64,000 nt of DNA from Saprospirales bacterium (lineage in GTDB: Bacteria; Bacteroidota; Bacteroidia; Chitinophagales; Saprospiraceae). The DNA is taken from contig JADJBL010000001.1 in the NCBI GenBank assembly GCA_016703765.1, positions 248,001 to 312,000 on the forward strand. Reading direction: 5' to 3'. Numbering within the stretch: the stretch's first letter is position 1; every line of letters starts with the position of its first letter. A model generated the notes under the pieces. The model had not been told where the DNA came from and did not search any database. It was given only the letters and a program-made list of their open reading frames with translations. The position numbers and the translations under genes are program-made. Shown here one piece after another: positions 54,859-62,514 of this stretch.

Positions 54859-57800
54859 CTAGGCATTCTCCGGAACGAGGTCCGGGACTCCGTGGCCCAC
54901 GCCATGGGCATTATGATCATCTATGGTTTTGGTGCCGTCGCGCTTCTGCCTCCGCAGATCGCCCTTGATCCAGTCCATAATATAATAAACCGCAGGTACC
55001 ACGACCAGGGTGAGCAGCATCGAACTGACCAGGCCGCCGATGAGGGCCCAGGCCAGACCGTTTTTCCACTCGGAACCGGCGCCGTCAGCCAGCGCGATGG
55101 GGAGCATCCCGAACACCATTGCGATGGTGGTCATCAGAATGGGACGCAAACGGATGCGGCCGGCCAGTACCAGTGAATCGAAGGTGCTATAGCCCTCCTC
55201 CTTGAGCTGGTTGGCAAAATCCACCAACAGGATGGCGTTCTTTCCGACCAGACCGATGAGCATGATGATACCGACGATGGAGAAGATGTCGAGCGTCTGC
55301 ATGGCCAGCGCCATAGCCCACAAAGCGCCTACGATGGCCAGCGGAATGGAGAACAATACCACAAAGGGATATACCCAGTTGTCGTAAAGCGCCACCATGA
55401 TGAGGTACACGAAAAGGATGGCCGAGATAAAAGCCAGACCCAGGCTGCCAAAACCTTCCTCCTGGGCCTTGAGATCCCCGTCGTAGGAGATGCTCACTCC
55501 GGCAGGGGGCGGCGACTGGGCGATGAGATCCTGGATCTCGCCCCCTACGGTACCCGAGGGTCTTCCCAATACCCTCGATTTGAGGGTCACGGAGGCGATG
55601 CGGTCCTTTCGCTCCAGGAGGGTCGGGCCGGTAGCCTGCGTGATGTCGGCAAACTGCTCCAGTCGTATTACTTCACCCCGCTGGTTGAGGAAACTCAGAT
55701 GGCCGATATCGGCCAGGCTGCGCCGGTCGAAGGCGTCGAGGATCACGTTGATATCGTATTCATTGGCGCCGTCGCGGAATTTGGCGTTGGTGTTGCCGGA
55801 AAAAGCCGTTTGCATAGTGCCGCCCACCGTCAACATGTCGAGTCCGAGTTCGGCCATACGCTCCCGGTCGATGCGCACGTCGATCTCGGGGTTACCCTCC
55901 TTCACAGTAAGATCGGCTTCCAGGGTGCCGGGCACTTTTTTGACTTTTTCCAAAAGTTCATTGGCGTAGGCAAGCGCCCGATCCAGTTCCGTAGCGCTGA
56001 CGATCACCTGGATCGGCGCTTCGTCGGCCCCCCCGAAAAAGCTCACCAGGTTCGTGCTGACCTTGATGCCGGGCAGCTGCCTTTCGAGCTCGTTGCGAAC
56101 CCGGCTTGCATACACGTCGGCACGCGCATCCCGCTCGTCCTTGGGCACCATTTTTACGGTGATCTCGGCAATATAAGGAGTAGATTGGGCTGCGAGCAAG
56201 CCGGTCGTGCGGCCCACTGTGGTGAAAATATTGGTCACCTCCGGCTTTTGAGCCAAAAGGGTTTCTACTTTTTGAGCCGCCAGGTTGGTTTCTTTCAGCG
56301 TCGCATCCTTGGGCAATTCGATCTGGATGATGAACTCCCCGCGGTCGCTATTCCCGAAAAATGCCGTCCCGATATACCCGCCGCCCACGAGGCCGAAGGA
56401 TCCGAAAAACAGCAGGGCAGTGGCGAGCAGCACGATGGCCTTGTGGTTGAGGGACCATTTCAGGATCGCCACATAGCGGTTGTTGAGGTAGTGCAGCATC
56501 TTTTCAAAGCCGATAAAGAAGGCGCCTACCAGGTTTTTCTTGCTCAGGTTTTCCAGCTTGGAAAACCTCGAAGCGAACATGGGCGTAAGGGTGAAGGACA
56601 CCAAAAGACTCATCAGTGTGGAAAATACCACCACCCAGGCAAACTGCGCCATGATATTGCCCACGATACCCCCGGCAAGGGCAATGGGAATGAACACCAC
56701 CACGTCCACCAGCGTGATGGACAAAGCGGTAAATCCGATCTCGTTTCGCCCTTCCAGGGCCGCCGTTCGTCGGTCCTTTCCCATCTCCAAATGCCGGTAT
56801 ATATTTTCGAGCACCACGATACTGTCGTCGACCAGGATACCGATGACCAGCGACATAGCCAGCAGGGTCATCAGGTTGAGGGTAAATTCGAAGAGGTACA
56901 TCCCGATAAAGGTCGCCACGATGGACGCGGGGATGGCCACCAGGATGATCACCGAGTTTCGGAGGCTGTGCAGGAAAACCAGCATGACCAGGGCCACAAG
57001 CAATACGGCCATCCCGATGTCGTGCACTACGGCGTCCACGGCCTCCCGGGTAAAGTCCGTGGAGTCGGTGCCGACCTCGAACTTGAGTTTTTCTGTGGGG
57101 TACAGGCCCTCCAGCTTGGCCATTTCCTTCTGCACTCCGTCGGACACGGCCACCGCGTTGGCGTCGTTTTGCTTTTGGATCAGGATGCCGATAGCAGTTC
57201 GGCTGTTCAGCCGGTTGAGGTTTTCGGCTTCCTTGGTCACATCCTGCACATCGGCCACATCTCCCAGCTTGACGGAAGCTCCGCTCGGAAGGGTGAACAG
57301 GGGAAGGGCTTTGAGGTCGTCTATGGTCTCCAGCTTTCCCGCCAGGCGCACCAGGATCTGTTCGCTTTCGCTCTTGATCTTCCCGGTGGGGAAATCGAGG
57401 TTGGCGGCCTGGATTGCCTGCACCACCTGCAGCAGGCTCATTTTGTATTGTTCCAGTTTGGCCCTGTTGACCAACACCTGCACCTCGCGCTCCTGGCCGC
57501 CTACGAGGGTGACCTGGCCAACCCCTTCCACGCGGGAGAGTGCTGGTTTGACGCGGAGTTTCATCAGGTCGTACAGTTGTGCCTGCGGAAGGTCCGCATT
57601 GGCCGCTATATTCATGATGGGAAACTCGTCGGAGGCGAATTTGGAGATCACCGGCGCTTTGGCGTCTGCCGGCAGCAGGGCCTGGATGCCGTTGATTTTC
57701 CGTTGGGCTTCCTGCAGGGCCAAGTCCACATTGGCAGTCTGCTTGAATTCAACTGCCACAAGGGAAAGGCTCTCATAGGAAGTGGAGCGGATGTTGATAA

Positions 57801-58029
57801 TTTTTTCCACCCCCGAAATAGCGTCCTCGATAGGCTTGGTAACGTTGTTCTCCACCTCGGTCGGAGAGGCGCCCGGATAAGTGGTCGTGATAAAGATAAC
57901 CGGGGCCGAAAACTTGGGAATCAGTTCGTAGCTGAGCCTGGAATAGGAGATCAACCCCAGGACAGTCAGGACGATAAACCCTACCAGAATGAGGGAGGGA
58001 CGTTTTATGGCGATTTCGGTAATTGACAT
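54859..58029 (-). CDS. RND-family efflux pump permease
   Basis: 1056 aa, complete HAE1/AcrB-like transporter. Twelve membrane helices in two halves, with PAPVIFITTTYPGAS-type N-terminal motif (here FSAPVIFITTTYPGASPTEVE, core TTTYPGASPTEVE), the proton-relay pair in LVIGILVDDSIVVLENIYRH, and the C-terminal half GLVGKNAILLVDFANQ, RPILMTTIAMVFGMLP. Exports small toxic molecules or solvents with the adaptor and TolC encoded just upstream. Last gene of the operon, before a strong terminator. Confidence 0.95.
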   Translation of the reverse strand: MSITEIAIKRPSLILVGFIVLTVLGLISYSRLSYELIPKFSAPVIFITTTYPGASPTEVENNVTKPIEDAISGVEKIINIRSTSYESLSLVAVEFKQTANVDLALQEAQRKINGIQALLPADAKAPVISKFASDEFPIMNIAANADLPQAQLYDLMKLRVKPALSRVEGVGQVTLVGGQEREVQVLVNRAKLEQYKMSLLQVVQAIQAANLDFPTGKIKSESEQILVRLAGKLETIDDLKALPLFTLPSGASVKLGDVADVQDVTKEAENLNRLNSRTAIGILIQKQNDANAVAVSDGVQKEMAKLEGLYPTEKLKFEVGTDSTDFTREAVDAVVHDIGMAVLLVALVMLVFLHSLRNSVIILVAIPASIVATFIGMYLFEFTLNLMTLLAMSLVIGILVDDSIVVLENIYRHLEMGKDRRTAALEGRNEIGFTALSITLVDVVVFIPIALAGGIVGNIMAQFAWVVVFSTLMSLLVSFTLTPMFASRFSKLENLSKKNLVGAFFIGFEKMLHYLNNRYVAILKWSLNHKAIVLLATALLFFGSFGLVGGGYIGTAFFGNSDRGEFIIQIELPKDATLKETNLAAQKVETLLAQKPEVTNIFTTVGRTTGLLAAQSTPYIAEITVKMVPKDERDARADVYASRVRNELERQLPGIKVSTNLVSFFGGADEAPIQVIVSATELDRALAYANELLEKVKKVPGTLEADLTVKEGNPEIDVRIDRERMAELGLDMLTVGGTMQTAFSGNTNAKFRDGANEYDINVILDAFDRRSLADIGHLSFLNQRGEVIRLEQFADITQATGPTLLERKDRIASVTLKSRVLGRPSGTVGGEIQDLIAQSPPPAGVSISYDGDLKAQEEGFGSLGLAFISAILFVYLIMVALYDNWVYPFVVLFSIPLAIVGALWAMALAMQTLDIFSIVGIIMLIGLVGKNAILLVDFANQLKEEGYSTFDSLVLAGRIRLRPILMTTIAMVFGMLPIALADGAGSEWKNGLAWALIGGLVSSMLLTLVVVPAVYYIMDWIKGDLRRQKRDGTKTIDDHNAHGVGHGVPDLVPENA

Positions 58030-58066
58030 TGTTTCTGAGGATAAAGGGTAAACTAAAGAATTGGGA

Positions 58067-59149
58067 TTAACGCTGGGAGGTCAGTTCCTCGGCCTCCACT
58101 TTTGTGCCTTCCGCCAGGTTGATCTGCCCGGCTACTACGATCACTTCTCCTTCATTCAGGCCGGACTCGATTTCGACGATATCTCCATATATATTGCCGA
58201 GCTGCACGGGCTTGAGTTTCGCGACTCCGCCCTCCACCACGAACACGTGGGCATCGCGGATACTGCCCACCACCGATTCCCGGGGTAGTGCGAGGAAAGT
58301 GGCCGTCTGGCCGCTGCTGAATTTGGAATGGCCGTTCATCCCGCCTTTGAGCAGGTTGCCGCCGGGATTTTCCAGCTCGACTTCCACGAGGTAGCGCTTG
58401 GAGTTGTCCGCCTTGATATCGATATAGGTCACTTCACCCGTAAATTTGCGTTCGGGGAACATATCGGCGGAAAGCTCGATGCGCTGGCCTTTTTTCACCT
58501 GAAATACTTCCTCCTCCCGAAGGAAGGTCTGGAATTTCAGCCTGCGCACGTTCACCAGGTTGAGGATGGGCATGCCGGCGCCGATATATGCGCCCTTTTC
58601 CACCGTTTTTCCAGTGACGGTCCCGGAAATCGGGGCCTTGATCACGGTGAGGGTAAGCTGCTTATCCAGGCCGCGGATCTGGGCCTTGAGGTTTTCTACA
58701 GCCAGTTCCGCGTCCGCTACTTGTTGCTTGGTGACGCCCCCGTCCCCGAGGAGGTTTTTGAGGCGGCCCAGGTCGTTATCCGCTTTTTGCAGGTTGACCT
58801 TTGCAATCTCGAGCTGGTTTTGCAGGAGGTCCTTATCCACTTCCAGGATCACCGAACCCTCATTGACGAAAACTCCGTTGTCGACATGGAGTTTGATGAT
58901 CCGACCCTGAACGTCGGAGATCAGGCTCAGTTCCTTGTACGGTTGAAAAGTGCCGGAGGATTCAAAATCGGCCTGGATGCTGATCCTTTTCAGCACTTTG
59001 GTTTTTACGGGGATCACATCGTTGCGATCCTGTGCCAGTTGTGACTGCTCCTGGATCACTTTTTTGTTATCCGAGAGTTTCCATACGACGGCGGCGATAA
59101 TACCGCCTATCACGAGGAGCGCGACGAGAATGCGAATTGCTTTTTTCAT
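58067..59149 (-). CDS. RND efflux periplasmic adaptor subunit
   Basis: 360 aa membrane-fusion protein. N-terminal membrane helix (ILVALLVIGGIIAAVVWKL), lipoyl-like half motifs (IKLHVDNGVFVNEGSVILEVD, core VDNGVFVNEGSVI; TVIKAPISGTVTGKTVEKGAYIGAG, core IKAPISGTV), an alpha-hairpin (NQLEIAKVNLQKADNDLGRL) and beta-barrel part. No lipobox Cys, so it is anchored by the helix. Links the RND pump (37 bp downstream) with TolC. Confidence 0.93.
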   Translation of the reverse strand: MKKAIRILVALLVIGGIIAAVVWKLSDNKKVIQEQSQLAQDRNDVIPVKTKVLKRISIQADFESSGTFQPYKELSLISDVQGRIIKLHVDNGVFVNEGSVILEVDKDLLQNQLEIAKVNLQKADNDLGRLKNLLGDGGVTKQQVADAELAVENLKAQIRGLDKQLTLTVIKAPISGTVTGKTVEKGAYIGAGMPILNLVNVRRLKFQTFLREEEVFQVKKGQRIELSADMFPERKFTGEVTYIDIKADNSKRYLVEVELENPGGNLLKGGMNGHSKFSSGQTATFLALPRESVVGSIRDAHVFVVEGGVAKLKPVQLGNIYGDIVEIESGLNEGEVIVVAGQINLAEGTKVEAEELTSQR

Positions 59150-59174
59150 ATCGGGTAAATGGTATGAGGTTGGT

Positions 59175-60617
59175 TTATTGATTTATGAATTGCAACAGGC
59201 GGCCGTTGGCGTATTCGAGGTCGAGGCCGGCCCATTTATACTGCAAGAGGGCGCCCAGGAAATTGCCCTGCACCTGGCGCATGGTGGTTTCGGCGGCAAG
59301 CACTTCCGTAATGGAGGCCAGCCCTTCGCGGTAGCGCTTCTGGGTAATGTCGTAGACCTGCTCGGCAAGGGCCCTGTTTTCCTGGATAGACACCAGGGTG
59401 TTCCAACTGCTCGTGAGCTGCTGGATGGCACTGGTGTATTGGAATTCGAGGTTGTTCATGGTTTGCTGACGGTCCTTTTCGTTCTGAAGGAGCTCGATAT
59501 TGTCCTGCTGGAGTCGATGGCTCTTCCTCAAGCCGTCGAAAATGGGGATCTGGATATTCACCCCTACGAGCGCGTAGTCGAACCATTGATTGCCGTCGCC
59601 CAGTTGTTCGAAGTCATTGCCCTGTCCCTGCACCGAATAATTGGCGAACAGGCGGGCCGAGGGGATGTATTCCGCCTTGGTCTGTGCATATTGCAGCTTC
59701 AGGAGTTCCTGCTGCTGGTCGAGGATGGCGATGTCGATCTTGTTGGCGTACTCCGGAGAAAGCCCTCCTGCCGGGGGACTGGGCAATTGGATATCGGAAA
59801 GCGTATCGGTGAGCGCGATGGGGGTATCCATCGGCATGGCCATGGCAAACTTGAGCGCCCGGAGAGATTGCTCCATTTGCAGATCGAGGTTTTGAAGCTG
59901 AATCTGCAGGGAGCTGCGGTTGACGCGAAGCTGGTCGACGTCGAGTTTTTTGACAAAGCCGTTTTCGAATTGCAGTTCCGTGGCGCGAAGAAGTCCGTCC
60001 ACCTGGTCGATATTGGCCAGCAGGATATCGCGCTGCCGGGCCAGGATCTGGGCCTGGTAGTATATTTTGACGACATTATAGGCCACTTCCTCGCGGGTTT
60101 TCCCTTCCAGCAGGCGGTTGAAATCAGCCAGCTTTTGGGCGCCTTTCATTCCCAGCCAGAACGAGTGGTTATAGATCATCTGATTCAACTCCAGACCTGC
60201 CGATGCATTGAGTGCGGTGCCGAACTGGATGGGTACCAGTTCATCAGGTTTGCCCTGGAAAAAGTTGGGGATGAGCTGCGTCGGCAGCTCGATATTGTAG
60301 GTAAACCCGGCGTTTCCACTCAGTTGGGGATACCCGGTGGAAAGGTATTCCTTGATTTGGAAATCGCCCTGGCGGGTTTCCAGGACGGCTTTCTGGATCA
60401 GGGGGCTGTTTTGCAGGGCGTATTGTACGCTTTCCTGAAGCGACAAGGGCTGCTGGGCGCCTCCGGAAAATACCGACAGCAAAATGGCCAGCGCCGAAAC
60501 CACAGCCTTCCTTGCGGGCCGGGGAATATGATTTAATGCAACAACGGGTGACATATTGGATGGTAGATTGGTGATCATGTGAATGGTTGATAATAGGCGG
60601 TTTTCAGGGCGTTTCAT
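59175..60617 (-). CDS. TolC-family outer-membrane efflux protein
   Basis: 480 aa, two tandem OEP repeats with long coiled-coil helices (PLSLQESVQYALQNSPLIQKAVLETRQG, core LQESVQYALQNSPLI; TLSDIQLPSPPAGG). Forms the outer-membrane channel of the pump. The start is uncertain: ATG 60617 lies inside the 3' end of tetR and would couple translation, but the signal-like segment (KAVVSALAILLSVFSGGAQ) is better placed from the ATG at 60554. Adaptor follows after 25 bp. Confidence 0.9.
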   Translation of the reverse strand: MKRPENRLLSTIHMITNLPSNMSPVVALNHIPRPARKAVVSALAILLSVFSGGAQQPLSLQESVQYALQNSPLIQKAVLETRQGDFQIKEYLSTGYPQLSGNAGFTYNIELPTQLIPNFFQGKPDELVPIQFGTALNASAGLELNQMIYNHSFWLGMKGAQKLADFNRLLEGKTREEVAYNVVKIYYQAQILARQRDILLANIDQVDGLLRATELQFENGFVKKLDVDQLRVNRSSLQIQLQNLDLQMEQSLRALKFAMAMPMDTPIALTDTLSDIQLPSPPAGGLSPEYANKIDIAILDQQQELLKLQYAQTKAEYIPSARLFANYSVQGQGNDFEQLGDGNQWFDYALVGVNIQIPIFDGLRKSHRLQQDNIELLQNEKDRQQTMNNLEFQYTSAIQQLTSSWNTLVSIQENRALAEQVYDITQKRYREGLASITEVLAAETTMRQVQGNFLGALLQYKWAGLDLEYANGRLLQFINQ

Positions 60618-61224
60618 ATTCCTTCAACTTCTCCAGGCCCCTGGCCGAAACGACGCCGCGAAGGTGATAAAAAATGAACTCCCGAAAAAGGCGGTCCCTG
60701 GGAAACTCGACGGAAGGGAAAAGGTTTTCGTCGGAGAATGAAGAAATGCTGCTCAAATAAAAACGGGTGATTATTTCCGGATCGATATCCTCCCGGTATA
60801 GCCCCTGGTGGATGCCTTTTTCGATGTTTTCCCGCAACACTTTGTAGATGTGGTCCCGGCGAAGGTCTTCCACCATGGCCCATGCCTCGGGGTAATACTT
60901 TTTCAGGTCGAAGATCGCGGCTGGGGAGATTTGTTGGATGTGCAGGATGACTACGCGGGCGATGTTCAGGATCTCCTGCAAGGCATCTTCGCTTCGATTG
61001 CAGATAGAGCTGACTTCTTCCGAGCGCTCGCAGTGGTGCTCGCGCATCGCTTGAAAAAGCAGGTCCTCTTTGCTCTCGAAAAACTGGTAAAGAGTCTTTT
61101 TGGAAATGCCTAGTTCGCCGGCAACGTCTTCCATACTTACGCTTTTGATGCCCAGGCGCAGGAACAGCGCTTCGGCTTTTTTCAAAATACTTTGTTTTGC
61201 GTACGTATGTGCCGGGGTAGTCAT
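60604..61224 (-). CDS. TetR/AcrR-family repressor
   Basis: 206 aa. N-terminal TetR helix-turn-helix (FLRLGIKSVSMEDVAGELGISKKTLYQFF, core MEDVAGELGISKKTLYQFF) and a ligand-binding helical domain. First gene of the tetR-tolC-adaptor-pump operon, so it very probably represses the efflux operon and itself and is relieved by a pump substrate. The operator should be in 61225-61320, which is AT-rich. Confidence 0.9.
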   Translation of the reverse strand: MTTPAHTYAKQSILKKAEALFLRLGIKSVSMEDVAGELGISKKTLYQFFESKEDLLFQAMREHHCERSEEVSSICNRSEDALQEILNIARVVILHIQQISPAAIFDLKKYYPEAWAMVEDLRRDHIYKVLRENIEKGIHQGLYREDIDPEIITRFYLSSISSFSDENLFPSVEFPRDRLFREFIFYHLRGVVSARGLEKLKEYETP

Positions 61225-61689
61225 GCGAAAGGAAACTCCGGAAACCCGGAAAAGGTTTCAAAGTTTCCAATATTTTTTTTAAAATAAAAATTAAATTTTG
61301 TGTAATTTAAATGAATTAATAAAATACACCCTGCATTTACTTTCTTCAAAGAAATTCAACCGCTTTGCGGTTGTTTACACATCCTGATTTTGCCCCCGAT
61401 TTCATCGGGGGCTATGAATATTTAATCCTTTCAGGATTTTTTGTTTGTTTTCGACCCTCAGTTACCGCGTGGGGCTCTCCGCCCGAAACGCTGGCAAGAG
61501 AGAAGTTTCGCCCCTTTAATGGCAACTCTTTTGTGCCTTATCCTGGGGGATTAAACTCCATAACCCGATGCAATCGGGGCCGCAAGAATTCGCCACCCCC
61601 CCGCGCGGTTGAATAAAATGCCAAAGGGTAGTTTTCATTGAATGGAACGCAAACCTCCAGTATAAATCCTTAATTTTGAACAAAAACCA
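61225..61689. other. Intergenic region with a series of palindromes
   Basis: No convincing gene. AT-rich promoter-like sequence at 61260-61345 is followed by small hairpins: 61357-61373 (CAACCGC/GCGGTTG), 61392-61412 (GCCCCCGAT/ATCGGGGGC), 61424-61438 (AATCCT/AGGATT), a nested GGGGC-CGAAAC/GTTTCG-CCCC at 61471-61514, and 61564-61578 (CCCGAT/ATCGGG). A TAATTTTG -7 box lies at 61671-61678 before the DUF2071 gene. Confidence 0.7.
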
Positions 61690-62409
61690 ATGAGTTTTCT
61701 CACAGCCGAGTGGCGAAAATTGGTGCTTGCAAACTATGAGGTCGATCCGGAAACGCTTCGCTCCTCGGTCCCAGCAGGCACTGAACTCGACCTTTGGGAC
61801 GGCTCCTGCCTCGTGAGCCTGGTTGGTTTTATGTTCCTGAACACCCGACTGATGGGCATTCCCATTCCCTTTCATACTCGCTTTGAAGAGATCAACCTGC
61901 GCTTCTATGTTCGGTACCGCGACGGAGGAAAGTGGAAGAGGGGCGTGGTTTTTATTCGGGAGATTGTTTCCAAACCTGCTCTGACCTTCGTGGCTAACAG
62001 GGTGTACGGCGAGCGATATGTCACCATGCCCACCCGGCACAACTGGTCGGAAACCGCGGTAAACCAGGAGATCGAATATAGCTGGAACTGCCGGGGGGAG
62101 TGGCAAAAACTCTCCGTCAACGCTAAAAACCATAGCCGGCCGATCCTCGCTGGAACCGAGGAGGAATTTATCGCCGAACATTATTGGGGCTATACCCAGG
62201 CCCGGCCAGATACCACCTTTGAATACGAGGTCGTACACCCCAGATGGGAGACTTACCCCGTCGATAGTTTCGATATCCGCGTGGATTTCGAAAAAGTCTA
62301 CGGCAAGGCTTTCGCCGCCCTCCACAGATCGTCCCCCGTTTCCGTCATGCTGGCCGAAGGCTCCCAAATAGCGGTGGAGAAGAAACGCAAGCTCCCCATC
62401 GGTTTTTGA
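61690..62409 (+). CDS. DUF2071 (YqjF-like) protein
   Basis: 239 aa with the YqjF/COG2071 pattern: N-terminal EWRKLVLANYEVDPETLRSSVPAGTELDLWDGSCLVSLVGFMF (cores LVLANYEVDPE and YVSLVGF-like SLVGFMF), NLRFYVRYRDGG, GVVFIREIV, and EHYWGYTQARPDTTFEYEV. Acetoacetate-decarboxylase-like fold; biochemical role unknown. ATG at 61690 is about 12 bp after a possible -7 box, implying a very short leader. Followed by a long inverted repeat. Confidence 0.85.
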   Translation: MSFLTAEWRKLVLANYEVDPETLRSSVPAGTELDLWDGSCLVSLVGFMFLNTRLMGIPIPFHTRFEEINLRFYVRYRDGGKWKRGVVFIREIVSKPALTFVANRVYGERYVTMPTRHNWSETAVNQEIEYSWNCRGEWQKLSVNAKNHSRPILAGTEEEFIAEHYWGYTQARPDTTFEYEVVHPRWETYPVDSFDIRVDFEKVYGKAFAALHRSSPVSVMLAEGSQIAVEKKRKLPIGF

Positions 62410-62468
62410 GTTTTTAAGGGTATAAGTTTTTGGTTTATAAAAACTTATACCCTTAAAAACTCAAAAAC
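62402..62468. repeat. Perfect 29-bp inverted repeat
   Basis: Arms 62402-62430 and 62440-62468 are exactly complementary (GTTTTTGAGTTTTTAAGG... with ...CCTTAAAAACTCAAAAAC) around a 9-nt loop. It includes the stop codon of the DUF2071 gene and reaches to 17 bp before the -7 box of the helicase gene. Possible terminator and/or regulator of the helicase promoter. Confidence 0.85.
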
Positions 62469-62484
62469 TTCAAAAACTAAATAC

Positions 62485-62492
62485 TACCTTTG
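62485..62492 (+). promoter_or_regulatory. Bacteroidota -7 box for the DEAD-box helicase
   Basis: TACCTTTG matches TAnnTTTG exactly, 22 bp before the ATG at 62515. The upstream inverted repeat occupies the -33 region. Confidence 0.65.
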
Positions 62493-62514
62493 CGCCGCAT
62501 TCTGTAAATTATTT

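Noticed and set aside
55699..58026. 775-codon open frame on the plus strand opposite the RND pump
   Set aside because: Antisense shadow of a full-length RND permease; no family features and no promoter or ribosome-binding site.
61294..61310. TTTTGTGTAATTT upstream of tetR resembling a proximal half-site
   Set aside because: No distal half-site at 21 bp and no -7 box at the required distance; it lies in generally AT-rich DNA.
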